Made by a program: the position numbers and the translations under genes | Part shown: positions 47,776 to 59,089 of the stretch, piece by piece | How positions within the stretch are numbered: position 1 is the stretch's first letter | How the letters are laid out: every line of letters begins with the position of its first letter | DNA from: Chlorella sorokiniana | Lineage: Eukaryota; Chlorophyta; Trebouxiophyceae; Chlorellales; Chlorellaceae | Direction: 5' to 3' | Length of the DNA: 64,000 bases | Assembly: GCA_025917655.1 (NCBI GenBank) | Contig: CP084611.1 | Coordinates: 2,542,001 to 2,606,000, forward strand | Notes under the pieces: generated by a model | Databases searched by the model: none | Told to the model about the DNA's origin: nothing | What the model saw: the letters and a program-made list of their open reading frames with translations, nothing else

Positions 47776-47952
47776 GCCGACTGCCGGCAAATCCTATGAT
47801 CTCGCCCCAGTCACACGCTTGCTGCCTATGCCTCTCTACAATTCTGGTGAAGACGGTGAACAGAGCATGCAGGTGCTTGACAAGCATAAGAGCATACAGG
47901 GCTGTACACACGGGGCATCAGAGGGTCACTTCAGCGCCCTGAGGTGGCTCAC

Positions 47953-48345
47953 TTAAGACCTTAAGGCTGCCAACAGCTTGCTGGCTGATGGGTCGGCGAG
48001 GAGGATGTTCTGGATGGAGAGAACCGCCATGGGTAGTGCCAAGACGGCCTTGCACTGGACATCGTGAGAGGGGGAAGCGGCGCCATCCGCTGGTCTCAGG
48101 GCTGGAAAGCTGTTCAAGTCCTCAGGGTCGGCGGCGGACAGCAAGCAGGCGGCATCCACCGCCGGGGAGGACAGCTTGGGCAGGCGCCCGCGCTGCTCCT
48201 CGCCCGCACCGTAGTACCTGCAGGGGGAGGGGGCGCCGCGGGGGGGGGCGGCGGGGCACGTGTGATGAGGAGGGACTATCTGTAAACCTTCGTGTTTGTA
48301 TAGTTTTTCAACTGTCGAATGCTCAATAAATGGCTGCCCAATCAT
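47953..48345 (-). CDS. Possible small gene, unrecognised
   Basis: A 130-codon frame starts at ATG 48345 (MIGQPFIEHSTVEKLYKHEG) and ends at TAA 47953-47955. The most protein-like part is YYGAGEEQRGRLPKLSSPAV, DAACLLSAADPEDLNSFPAL and KAVLALPMAVLSIQNILLAD, then ASKLLAALRS. A ctgcag|g acceptor sits just before YYGAG, so the first 45 codons may be intron. It lies between the 3' end of RIBA and the start of the PHD gene. No family was recognised. Confidence 0.35.
   Translation of the reverse strand: MIGQPFIEHSTVEKLYKHEGLQIVPPHHTCPAAPPRGAPSPCRYYGAGEEQRGRLPKLSSPAVDAACLLSAADPEDLNSFPALRPADGAASPSHDVQCKAVLALPMAVLSIQNILLADPSASKLLAALRS
48223..48256 (+). repeat. G-run cluster with quadruplex potential
   Basis: Runs of 5, 5, 9 and 4 G lie within 34 nt, separated by a, cgccgc and cggc. 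This satisfies a four-tract G-quadruplex pattern on the plus strand and lies inside the possible minus-strand gene. Such runs are also where base counts are least reliable. Confidence 0.6.
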
Positions 48346-48494
48346 CTTGGCTGCCCAGCGCTATTTTGTCGCAAGAGCAGCTGGATGCAGTCCGCAGTGA
48401 GCCCTGATGCTGATAACACGAACACCTCCATAAAACAAACTCGTGTGTCATACACCGTTCACAACCTTTTTATGCCGGTGCGCTTCTGCTGCAG

Positions 48495-50155
48495 GTGCTG
48501 ACAACAGTCCAGCTGCGAGTTTTGCGCCAGCAAATTAGCATCCTGCGCCGCATTAATGTCAACCTTCGTGCGCTTAAGTATCAGGCCTGCCTTGGTAGGA
48601 AGAAGAGGTTGCCAGCGACACGCGGGAGAGGCGGCGGGCGCCGGGTTGCAGCAGCTCCGAATGGAGAGCGCATCATGGCGCAGGGCAGGGGCCGTGGTCG
48701 TGGCCAAGGCCGTGGTTGTGGCACCAGCTGCGGCGGTGAGCAAACCGAGCAGTCCCCAGCCATGCCTTGCTCGGGCGCCTTGTTACTCGCTTGCTGATGA
48801 CGTTGCAGGGAGGACGAGCTCCTACACAACGACTCAAGTGTGGTGCACACCGACGATGAAGTGCTGGAAATTGAACACAGCAGCAGCAACGGGGGAGGCA
48901 GCCCCCAGGAGTACGACTCGGCTGACAGCTCGGAGAGTGAATCGGACTTCAGCCTGCCCCACGTAGCGGCCCCACGACGCACTGGCCGCGTACGGCGCCC
49001 AAGCTCAACCGCAGCCAATATGGTCAATATGGTGGGCATGGAGGAGGACGTGGAGGGGGAAGAGGAGGGCCAAAATAGGGGCAGCGCGGTGGCGCAATGG
49101 CTGGAAAGCCAGCCATCGGCGCAGCCATCACAGGCGGATGACCCCTATGAGCAGGAGCAGGCATCACTGCGCGCAAAGTCCGGCATGGGCGGCAGCAGCC
49201 AGTGCGGCAGGCAGCATGGGTTATTCACGCTAGTGTCAGATACAGCAGCGGTGGAAACGCTGCGTCTTCCGGAGCTCCGACCCATTAGGGTGATGCAGGC
49301 GGGAGCAGGGGATGACAAGCCTGATGATGACGCTGTGTGCGACGTGTGCGGAGATGGCGATGCAGGGGCGGACAACCTCATCCTGCTTTGCGAGGGCAAA
49401 GGGTGCAGGTGGGCTCTGCAGACCTGGGCATGTTGCATGCATGGCAGGGCCGGCCAACCCAGCAGCTTTGGGTGCCACATCCATCACACGTAGGGCAACC
49501 ACGCCTGCCCATGGATTTTTACCTGCGCATTGCCATTTGCAGCGTGGCGGTGCATCAGCGGTGCTATGGGGTGGCCACGTGCCTTCCGGCAGGTGGCTCT
49601 GCGAGGCTTGTCAGCATAGTTTGAAGCCTGGAGCCTCCAACTGCTGTGTATGCCCAGTGCCGGGTGGCGCGGTGAAGCAGGTGCAGCTCAGGGCGTTGTC
49701 ACTGGCTGCTGCACAGGGTTCAGCCCACTTCCTGCCGCTGAGACCAGACCAGGGTCTGTCATTTATTTAGATGATTCAGTTTGCTTTCCAGCCCATCTGT
49801 CAGTGCATCTATTTGTGAGGGGGTGCCACTGCTTTCCTGCAGGTGACATCATTCGGGCGGGTGCTGCCGCCTTGCAGCGCCCAGGCGGTGCACTGCCACT
49901 TGGTATGCGCGCTGTGGGTGCCTGAAATAGAGCTGGATCACCATGAGAGCATGGCAGGGGTACGCCTAGATAAGCTCGCCAGAGTACGTGTGCGGCTCAA
50001 GTGCGAGCTGTGCAAGCAGGCAGGAGGAGGCGCAGTGTGAGTTGCTGGCTCACAGCCCCTCCCCAAGCTGCCTGACTGGCGCTGCAACAGCATCATGCCT
50101 GTACTGTTTGCACATGCTTGATCATTGTGCTTTAACGTGCAGGCAATGTGCATAA
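48495..50155 (+). CDS. PHD / extended-PHD (PZP-type) chromatin protein, short C-terminus
   Basis: The first visible exon reads LTTVQLRVLRQQISILRRIN, resembling a QLQ motif, then an RG-rich stretch (GRGRGRGQGRG). The true ATG is unsettled. ATG 48472 (MPVRFCCR) would need one extra base. The next exon is very acidic (HTDDEVLEIEHSSSNG, EEDVEGEEEGQ). A C4HC3 PHD finger follows: CDVCGDGDAGADNLILLCEG, KGCSVAVHQRCYGVA, WLCEACQ. Then come the zinc knuckle (NCCVCPVPGGAVKQ) and the start of an extended PHD (HCHLVCALWVPEIELDHHES, KCELCKQAGGGAVQCA). The frame stops at 50153-50155, before the remaining zinc ligands. Related PZP proteins (JADE/BRPF type) bind histone H3. A later exon-like segment (EEMVDGTRLIELHSAAEGS, to 50287) may belong to it. 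Confidence 0.65.
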
Positions 50156-50576
50156 AATTGGTACGTTGGGTGAGACCTGTTCTGTTTGGGTGTGCCCACT
50201 ACCAAGGTGCCTCTGCATCTGCTGCAGGAGGAGATGGTGGACGGGACACGGCTCATTGAGTTGCACAGCGCTGCTGAGGGAAGCTGACATGGGTTGTGAA
50301 TGTTGTCATTATGCTGCAACTCGTCATGCAGTGAGGCCACAAAAGAATAGTCAAGCATCAGTGCCATGTTTGGTGCCTGATGCAGCTAGGTGAGCCTGCA
50401 TGCATTTGGGTCCAGCACCTGGGTCCAGACTCGGCATCATAGCTGTGCGCTCCGTCTGCACAATTGTCCGTTATACGCATTTTATTGCGTGTTTTCTCGG
50501 GGTCTTGCCTCGGCGGCTTCAGTAGGCTTCAGGAAGACCCCGCCTGTCCGCTCACGTTAAACGTGAGTTTGAGACG
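50156..50576. other. Region between the PHD gene and asparagine synthetase
   Basis: 421 bp, AT-richer, containing the PHD-gene 3' end and the asparagine synthetase promoter. Segment 50231-50287 could be a last exon of the PHD gene. acgttaaacgt just before the AsnB start is a short palindrome. Nothing else was recognised. Confidence 0.4.
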
Positions 50577-53500
50577 ATGTGCGGCATCCTGGCGGCGCTT
50601 GGCGTCACGGGGGATGCAGAGAAGAACCGGCGAGAGATATTGAAGCTGAGCCGCCTGCTCAGGCATCGGTAAGGGCAAGGGATAGAGCCCTATGAGGCGC
50701 ACATTGGGGCGCCAACAGGTTGGGCAGGATCACATTTTGTTAGCCAAGGCTACGGGAGTCGCTGAAAAGCGCTTCAAGACAGCGCGACTTCTCGCTGCTG
50801 CCACCGTCCCCCGCCTGCTTGCTTGACCAGCCCCTGCCGCTGCGACCTGCTGCAGTGGTCCCGATCAAAACTCCTGCTACCAGGCACCTGATGGACGTGC
50901 TTTTATAACCTTTGAGCGCCTGATGATTGTGGATCCCACGGACACGGGAAGGTGTGGCGGGCGTCCTTCTGCACGGCCCCTCGGCTTTGTGTTTGCCCTG
51001 AAAGCCTGGCCGTGGCTCACTATGATACCTCGTGTTGGTTGATGCAGGCAGCCTTTTCAAATTGCGACACCAGAGGGGAGCATCGCATGGGCACTGTGAG
51101 ATATTCCACTGCCATTGCCTGCGTTTAATTGTGTCAGCAATGCAGTGGCAGCAGAAGTGTAGCGCTTGCTCGTGGTCAGCCATCAGGGTTGTCGCCAGTG
51201 AGCGATGCGACCTGGTTGTTCGCGACAGCTGCGTGCTGTGCAGCGCAATGTGCTGCTGCCGCTCCTGCAGCGCTCAGCCTGGTGCTTTCTTCATGCCAGC
51301 TAGGCACACAAACCTGTGCACTGGTGTTTACGTGTTCCTGCCTCCTGGCCCCCCGTTGGCAGCAACTCTGAGATCTACAACCACCAGGCGCTGCGTGAGG
51401 GCGAGCTGGCTGGCGTGGACCTGCACTCCCGCTCTGATTCAGCTGTGGTGGGCTACCTGTACCAGAAATATGGTGACACCAACCAGCTGTGGAACAGCCT
51501 GGACGGCATCTTTGCATGTGTCATCTGGGATGAGCGCACCGGCTACTTCTGCGCGGCGCGTGATCCCATTGGCATCTGCTCCCTGTACTGGGGCCGCGGT
51601 GCTGACGGTTCGGTCTGGTTTGCCTCAGAGATGAAAGCATTGCAGTCTAAGTGCACCACGATCGACTGTTTCCCGCCGGTGAGCGGTGTACGCGCCTGGC
51701 GAGCCGGGCTGTGGGCCGCAAGGGGCACACGGCTGGTATATATTGCGCTGTGGTGGTCAGGCGCTGGCTTTCTCGACATGAAATGTAAGGGGGTGTGCCA
51801 TGTCGGCTTTGCAGGGCCATGTGTACCGCAGCAGCACTGGCAAGCTTGAGCGGTGGTTTAACCCCAACTGGATGGACCTGGACTATGTGCCGCGCAACCC
51901 TGCTGACCTGCCGCTGCTGAAGGTGGGGTGCGCCGGGCAGGGAGGGTGTACTTGTTGCTGTGTGCTTCTTGGGGTGAATGTTTTTGAGCAGGTTCATTTG
52001 CAAGCTGCCAACATTTGTCCTTCCATCTCACATGCTCGCACCCCCAGCTGTGGCGCGGTCCTGTACGGTGCACTTGCCTGCTCTCAAGCGAATGTGTCCC
52101 CCTACTCATCTCAGCAAACCTTCATCGATGCGGTGGTCAAGCGGCTTATGAGCGACGCGCCTCTGGCTATCTTGTTGAGCGGCGGCCTGGACTCGAGCCT
52201 GGTGGCCAGCGTGGCTGTGCGGCATATCAAAGAGGCCAGCAACGCATTTGACCCCGACCACAAGCTGCACACCTACTCCATCGGCATCAAGGGTGCGCGG
52301 CGCCCGGCCAGGCACAGAGTTGTCCCAGCAGCTGCCGCGAGCTGCACCTTGCAGCCCATCCTGGCGTCCAACTTTGTGGCCCCCCTCCCCCAGGCTCGCC
52401 CGACCTGATTGCTGCGCGCAAAGTGGCCGACTTCCTGGGCACCATCCACCACGAGTTCACCTTCACCGTGGAGGAGGGCATCGACGCACTGTACGACCTC
52501 ATCTGGCACATTGAGAGCTACGAGCAGGTGGGGTTGCGGCACTGGGCTCTGTCGCCACCAGCATGATGTCCTTGTGCATGGCATCCCCTGTGCTCGATGG
52601 CTGCACGCACTGACACCTCCTCCCCTCGTCGCCCAGGTCCGTGCCGCCGTGCCCATGTACCTGCTGTCCCAGCGCATCAAGGCCATGGGCATGAAGGTGG
52701 TGCTGTCGGGGAGGGTGCTGACGAAATTTTTGGCGGCTACCTCTACTTCCACAAGGCCCCCTCCTCGGGTGAGTGCTGCTGGCAGGATGGTCCAACAAGG
52801 CATTTTGCAGGCAGCGCGTGGAACTATTGCCATGCCTCCAGCGTGACGCATCACCCCGCCTGCGGCCCTCCTTTCTTTGCAGAAGAATACCACAAGGAGT
52901 GCGTGCGGCTGGTGACGCGGCTGCACCAGTGGGACGTGCTGCGCGCCAACAAGGCACCCTTTGCCTTTGGCCTGGAGACGCGCGTGCCTTTTCTGGACAA
53001 GCAGTTCCTGCAGGTGGCCATGAGCATAGACGCCGCGCACAAGATGCCCAACCTAGGCAGCCGCCCCGACGGCGTGCACCCCAAGCTGGAAAAGTACATC
53101 CTGCGCAAGGCCTTCGACGACCCTGATCAGCCCTACCTGCCCGACGAGGTGTTATTCCGCCAGAAGGAGCAGTTCAGCGACGGCGTGGGCTACGACTGGG
53201 TGGACGGCCTCAAGGAGTATGCTGCCAAGGTAGGGCTGTGGAAGGCGGCGTCCTGCTCATTGCGGAGGACAGGGCAGATGCAAGCCTGACCCGCGTCCAC
53301 GATGCTGTTGCGGTTGCATGCATTGGCGCCTGCAGCCGTCAACAAATGGTCCCGTGCTGGTGCCCTCCAGGTGGTGACGGACGACTTGTGGGAGTCGCGG
53401 CTTGAGCGCTTCCCGCAGCACACACCTCGCACACGAGAGTACTACCTGCTGCGTTCCATCTTCGAGACCCACTTCCCCACCCAGATGCCATCAAGACAGT

Positions 53501-53896
53501 GCCGCATGGCCTCTCCATTGCATGCTCAACGCCGGAGGCGCTGAAGTGGGACCCTGAGTGGGAGAACACACACGAGATCAGGTGCGCGTGTGTTGTTTGT
53601 TTGGGTGTATTAGTGGTTGTGGGTAAGTCTGTGGTGGTGGTGGGAGGGGGATGGGTGGGTGGCGGGTGGAGGATGCATTGCGTGCACCCATCTCTTGTTT
53701 GCTGTACACACTTAATGTTTGCTGTAGAACCCGCTATGAAAAGCAAATGGCCGCTCACAATCTTTCCCGTCGGGTGATTGCTTTTGGGCATCTGTGCATT
53801 CCACCATGCAGCGGGCGTGCCATCAAGACGGTTCATGAAGCTGGCTCTGGCTTCAAGTTGGAGAGCGATGCAGTGGCTGCCAACGGACTGCACTGA
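50577..53896 (+). CDS. Asparagine synthetase, glutamine-hydrolysing
   Basis: Makes asparagine from aspartate, glutamine and ATP. The start gives [17 protein letters not shown] with the catalytic Cys2 of the class II glutaminase. Next come [16 protein letters not shown] (exon join includes tgc: [19 protein letters not shown]) and [20 protein letters not shown]. The glutamine-binding motif reads [14 protein letters not shown], with Ser where the family has Gly. Then [20 protein letters not shown], the PP-loop [60 protein letters not shown] with [14 protein letters not shown], and [20 protein letters not shown]. One G is lost near 52707-52712 inside SGEGADE, and one base near 53480-53483 before [11 protein letters not shown]. 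Stop 53894-53896. The C-terminal extension ([18 protein letters not shown]) is unremarkable. Confidence 0.92.
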
Positions 53897-54217
53897 TCCC
53901 GGCCCCATGTGGCAGTTGCCACCTCCTGGAGGCTGAACCATGCCTGGCTCGCCTACGGACGCAATCACCTACCAAATCAAGCTGGCCCTGACTGTTGCTC
54001 GTTGCTGTGCGCTCTCTTCAATCCATTGCTGCTGGTGTCTGAAGCTTCGTTTGTTTGCCCCTTCTGCTTTGTCAAGCAGTTTGCGATTTGCACCCCTCCT
54101 GTACACATCAAGCACTGCTGGGAATACATGTGAAATTTACACTGCAGGTACAACAAAACCGCGCATTGTACAGCACCGGGGCAGGTCAAGGGTACATTGT
54201 TACACAGGCAGGTTGGG
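53897..54217. other. Convergent 3' region, 53.9-54.2 kb
   Basis: 321 bp between convergent stop codons of asparagine synthetase and the F-box gene. T-rich and AT-richer, as expected for 3' UTRs. Nothing else seen. Confidence 0.4.
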
Positions 54218-55940
54218 TCAGTGCAGGCGGAAGCTACCCGACCTGCGCTCCCCCTGCTGCACGCTGCTGCTGAAGGATGCATAGCGTGGACCTGGCAGGC
54301 CAACGCCAGGCCCCAGCTGCGGCAGGCGATCATAATCGCCACCAATCACGCCTGGGAATCCAGGGTGCGGCGGTGGGTAGAAGGGCGGGCGCATAACAGT
54401 GGAGCGGGGCATAGCAGGAAGGAAGCGGCGGCTCCTGGAACGGCGCACGTCCTCTTCAAGCTGGCGCCGTTGATTCCAACAGCACGTAAAAGCCCACTTG
54501 TAACCACGGTGGCACGTCTGGGGTGACACATAATGCACAGCACGTTGAGGAAACTCGCGCTCCAAAAGAGGACGCCACAGCTCGTCCTGGGAGGCTAGAT
54601 GGCGCAGCTCCGAGCAAGCGCAGCACAGGGAGGCCAGGTCCAGAGGCTGCAAGCCGGCAGCAAGGAAGCAGTGCCAAACAGAGTCACTACGCTTGCTGTG
54701 CGCAGGCCATGCGCAGCAAGCGTGCAAACCACCAGCTGGCAGAGGAACAGAACAGCCTCACCCCCAGAGCACGCAGGATGGCCTGCTTCAAGTCCTCTGG
54801 CAGTGCCAGCAGGCCAGCGGGCGGCGGCAGCCCCGCCTCTGCATGCACCGCCAGCAGCGATGGGAAGGCCAGGCCGTCCTTGAGTGCCACCCACAGGTCC
54901 CGGGCGGCTGAAGGCGTCAACTGCAGCGCCCCGCTCAGCACAGCACAGCCATTGGCCGCCAGCTGCACGTCGCCATCGTGAGGCATGTTGGGAGCAACAC
55001 CATTGTCTGGGGGTGCAAGATAGTCGGCGGCACGCAGCACCAGGTGGCGGAGGTGTGAAGAGGAGGATGCCGCCAGCAGCACAGTCCCGCCGTTCATGCT
55101 GCTGCTTTGAAGTGTGCTGGCCGGCAGCTGTTTGCACCCCTCAATGCTCTCGATGCCATCACCGCCGCTGTGCCTGGGGGAGAGTTGGTACCCGATCTTA
55201 TGCACACTGCGACCGACGCGGCAGCTTGATGGCAGACTGTGCGCGCGGCTTTGGCCATCGCCGGGGCTTGGAGCATCCCAGGCCCAAGAGGGTACAAACC
55301 CCGTCTCCAACATGGCTGCGTGCGCCGCCAGCAGCAACAGCTGAGAGGGCTCCATGCCACTGCAGCAGTTCTGCTGCAGAACGCGAAGCAGGTGCAGCGG
55401 CAGGCGCTGGCATTGACACGAGTGCTCACTGCCAAGCGCCTCACTCCCAGATGTCGCTGGTTGCCGCTCATGTTGGACGTGCTGCTGCTGGTGCTGTGCT
55501 GTCTGTTGCGTCGGGTGCCTGTCATCGCCAACCCCGCACACACGTTTGGCATCTCGCTGCACTGTGCAAGCGGGCAGAGCGGGTGGCGCTCCTGCTGCCT
55601 CGTTGCCGGGCGTCAACAGCCAAAGCAGGTCACCATGCAGACCCCCAGCTGGCTGATGGGGGTATCGGGAGATCCTTCAAGAGCATCCTGCGCGGCCCAT
55701 TGGAGCAGGCGAACAGTTTGCCCTCCTGTTTTCGCCACACAAGCTTGTTGGCAGCGAGTGGAACCCTCGGGAGCCACTTACCCGCTTGTTCAGCGATAAG
55801 ATAACAGCGTCTACAGGTGACCACGGAGGTCCGGGGGCCTGAGCAGAGACTTGGGCCAGCAGGTTCGCCAAGGTGCAACCTCTGGGCACCTCCAGAAGCC
55901 AGCGCTGGCCCCCGCTAGCGGCCCTGATTCTTAATCTCAT
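54218..55940 (-). CDS. FBXO7 / SKIP22-like F-box protein
   Basis: Substrate adaptor of SCF ubiquitin ligases; FBXO7 also binds proteasome regulator PI31. ATG at 55940 gives MRLRIRAASGGQRWLLEVPR, then GCTLANLLAQVSAQAPG and DAVILSLNK, a ubiquitin-like N-terminal domain as in FBXO7 and plant SKIP22. A middle region has LLLLAAHAAMLETGFVP and HLRHLVLRAADYLAPPDNGV. Then come ARDLWVALKDGLAFPSLLAV, HAEAGLPPPAGLLALPEDLK and QAILRALG (FP-like domain running into the F-box), LQPLDLASLCCACSELRHLA and SQDELWRPLLEREFP. The C-terminus is the Pro/Gly-rich PGVIGGDYDRLPQLGPGVGL, like the PI31/FBXO7 tail, ending SGSFRLH, stop 54218-54220. Several introns. Domain order (Ubl, FP-like, F-box, GGDYD tail) makes the call. 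Head-to-head with bL33c across 169 bp. Confidence 0.85.
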
Positions 55941-56109
55941 GAGAAACAAACAAAAAACATACCGCAGAACTCGACGCCACGGTCTAGACACTTTTCCCAG
56001 GCGGGTGCGCTGGCGTTGAGTGCCGAAGAGCCGGCCATTCCTGTACGCATGCAACCGCAGAAGTGATAATCAATAGCGTTGAGGTAGAATTGACAGGCGG
56101 GCAGTCACA

Positions 56110-56845
56110 ATGCAGGCTCTGAGGACTGCCTTTTTGGCAGCACCTTCAAGACCACAACTGCGGCAGCCCCTGCGCAGTCTGGCAACGCCACCCGGCAGGT
56201 CACTTGCATGGCAAAGAAGAAGGCGAGTGTTGGGCAAGGGCGGATGGGCCAGGCAGCAACCTGTCCCTCGCTTAAGCAGCGGCGTGTAGCCACACATTGT
56301 GCTTCTTTCATTGTTTCATAAGGGTTATCTTCGTTTGAGAAGGCCACATGGCAGCCTTGTTGGCTCTGACCCAGCCAAGCCGCTGCGGTGCTCCTCCCTG
56401 CCTTTGCCCAAACGCCCTGTTTTGGTGCCCTGTGCAGGAGTGCGCATGATTGTGAGTCCCTGCAACTTGGATATCAACGCGTCCAGTAAACTACCTTCTG
56501 CTGCATTGCACCATCTTTTTGGTAGGAATTGGGCACGCATGAGAGACCCTGCCTGCACTCTCCTTTCAGGTGACCCTGGAGTGCACTGAGGCGCGCGCTG
56601 AGGGTGCCACACCCTCCCGGTACACTACCCAGAAGGTTGGTGATTGGGGTGGCAGGGGTTTTGCGGGAGCATGGGGCGTTGGGGCAGCATGCGATGGCTC
56701 ACAATGAGCAGACGCCGTGCACCATGCAACTGCAACTTGCTCCCTTCCCAACATGCAGAACAAGAAAAATAGTCCGGAGAGGCTTGAAGTGCGAAAATAC
56801 AACAAGTATCTCCGCAGGCACACCCTGCACCGTGAGATTAAGTAG
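56110..56845 (+). CDS. Plastid ribosomal protein bL33c, nuclear-encoded
   Basis: Large-subunit protein of the plastid ribosome. Exons: about 56110-56216, 56438-56451 (14 nt), 56570-56635 and 56759-56845. The leader reads MQALRTAF, then (after one T lost at 56131-56135) GSTFKTTTAAAPAQSG and TRQVTCMAKKK, a transit peptide joined to the mature start. The mature part is KKK|GVRMI|VTLECTEARAEGATP, SRYTTQK|NKKNSPERLEVRK and YNKYLRRHTLHREIK, stop 56843-56845. This is bL33c throughout. The zinc-ribbon Cys are largely gone: CxxC positions read CTEA and YNKY, so this is a zinc-free (C-minus) form. The first donor reads gcgagt rather than a clean GT and the phase needs one extra G. Confidence 0.85.
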
Positions 56846-57033
56846 GGAGCGCTCTGGACTTTCTTAGTTAGTGCACGATCTCTTGCTACGTTTCTGTTTT
56901 CATTCCAGTGTCAAGGCCTTGACCACCGATTTACGTACTGTAAGTGACTGGGTCCCTGACTAGAAACAACTGTGGCGCAAGGTTGTTGACTCGACTTAAG
57001 GAGTGCATCAGCAGTTCATCAGTGCGTCAGGCA

Positions 57034-58782
57034 TCATGCAGCCTTCCTATCTTGCAACGTAGTTGCAGACTTCGCAAGCTTGCACGGTCTCCTCAACTCG
57101 CTGTGCAGCTGCAGTGCGTTGACCGGTTGTGAATAGAGCCAGGCAGCTGTGGCCAGATACAGTGCAGCGACTGCCAAAGCAGCTGGCTGCAGCGGCCCAA
57201 ACAGTGCAAACACCCAACGCCACAAGCGGAATGTGTGCCAGCACATGGCGCCAAACAGCACCAGGTTGACTGCAACGACTGCCAGCATGCTCAGCGTGAT
57301 AATTAAAGGGTACGCTGTATCAGGTTCCTGTGGTTGTAGCTCGGGCAGGCCTGCAGGCATGAAGTATTGTAAAGGACATGTAAAGCACATCTGCAGGCAG
57401 CCAGTTACACCCTGCGCCGCTGACGGGGAAGGCCAAACTCACCTTCGCACTTGGCACTGTAAACTGTGCGCCACTGCGTGTCCCACGTCTCCTGCACCTT
57501 GTTCCAGAACGACTCAAAGTCTGGGTACTCATCCGTTATAATGGGCTCTGCAGGGGTTGCGAGGCAGCGCTGGCCTTGACAGCATGTTTAACAGAACGTT
57601 TACAGAGAAAAGTGCTTGATGCCAGGGTGTCACAGCCCATGCCCACCTGAGAATCCCACCACCGCTGTCTGGTTAAACCTGGCAGTGTGGTGCTTCTCCG
57701 AAATTATGGCCTCCTTGTTGGCCCCAATCACAATCTGCACCGGCAGCTTGCGACTGAAGGCGTAGTAGAGCATGCCACGCTTCAACGGCAGCGACTCGCC
57801 CAGCGTGGAGCGGTGACCCTCAGGGTACACAGACAGGCCTGTCTGCGGGCTATCAGCCAGCTGCTGGTCGATCCACTGGTTGAATTTCTGCAGCAGTGCG
57901 ACAGTGCAGCAACCAAGTATGCGTGTGGCTGTGTGTGTCTGTACTGCACAAATCCATACTGGGGTGTGCGACATCCGGCGAGTGCTGCACGTACTCCACC
58001 CACCTCCTTGTTGGCAATGCTGCCCCGCTTGAACAAAATGATGCTTTTCAGCACCTTGAGGGCGCCGATGAATGTGGGAAATACGAAGAGCACCGCCATG
58101 CGGCTCATGAACAGGGAGCGCCCCTCGGTGACATACTGGTCCACAATGAAGTCGCCCCAGCTGCGGTGGTTGAACAAGTAAACGCAGCGCCTGCGGTACA
58201 CCTCCTGTTTCCCCACCTTCAGCACGCGGCACCGAATCCACCACTTCATGCCGCTGGCCCTGCAGGTGGTGAACACGTCAGTGGCGCAGGGAGGGGGGTG
58301 GTTGGGGGAAGGCGTGCACGCTGGTGGGCTGTCCTCAACAGGTGCAAAAGACGCTGCCTTGAGCTGCAAACGCCTTGCTTACAGGCCCCTGGTGGCGGTG
58401 CACTTACCAGCCCAGCACGTCATTCCGCTTGCCCTTGAGCTTAAGCCACTTGATGTGATATGAAAGAGCCACGAAAGTAACGGACCAGTACAGCAAGAAG
58501 ATGCTGCAAGCCGAAGAAGGTCGCAGTCAGCCTGGCGCCCCACCCAGCAGGCTAGCAGCTAGAAGCAGGCTACGACTTGCAACCAACTGCAATGGCATCC
58601 ATGCGACCAACTTTTGCGTCTTACGCTACGCGCGTTCCAAGAACTTAATCTGGCACCAGCACACAAAGTGCTCTGGTGCTGTCAACAAATGGCAGCTTGC
58701 GTGCAATAACCAATTCAAAGGCCAACCTGCCCAGGAACGTCGGCCACTTCGTTAACTTGGCAATCAGGCGTGGCGCACTCAT
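57034..58782 (-). CDS. LPAT-like acyltransferase (PlsC family), membrane
   Basis: Probable 1-acyl-sn-glycerol-3-phosphate (or related lysophospholipid) acyltransferase, adding the second acyl chain in glycerolipid synthesis. ATG 58782 gives MSAPRLIAKLTKWPTFLGRL, then a membrane helix (IFLLYWSVTFVALSYHI) and KWLKLKGKRNDVLGW. The catalytic HX4D motif is LFNHRSWGDFIVDQ and motif III is SVYPEGHRSTLGESLPLKRG (EGHRS where many have EGTRS). Later segments are YYAFSRKLPVQIVIGANKEA, TARFNQTAVVGFSG and YPDFESFWNKVQETWDTQW. The C-terminus has two more helices (PLIITLSMLAVVAVNLVLFG; LQPAALAVAALYLATAAWLY). Stop 57034-57036. Substrate cannot be assigned from sequence. The long C-terminal hydrophobic domain suggests an ER rather than a plastid enzyme. 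Head-to-head with TIC236. Confidence 0.82.
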
Positions 58783-59089
58783 ACCGCCGCACGGTCGGCA
58801 GGCGCAGACGACTTGGACGAGCAAGGATAGAGAGATAATGGCGCGTGGTGATTCTGGGGACCATTCGTGTTTAATGAGCACCTTTAGCTTGTGAGGAGGA
58901 GCCAAGCTGCAGATCTGCCAACGCCACGTAAGGGGTGCCAAGTACAGCAGAGCTGTACATCGAACGCTTACAAAAGGAAATGGACGGCTGTCTGTTTACA
59001 CCGAACTCATGCATGATCTTAATGACTCTAGTGTCTTTGGCCTGCGGCAGTGAGGGAGGGCCAACTTAGTTTGAGCTCATGTCCCCAGA
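58783..59089. promoter_or_regulatory. Divergent intergenic region, LPAT / TIC236
   Basis: 307 bp between head-to-head starts. A short Met-led frame (MDGCLFTPNSCMILM, near 58980) could be an upstream ORF of TIC236. No repeat or TATA match seen. Confidence 0.4.
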
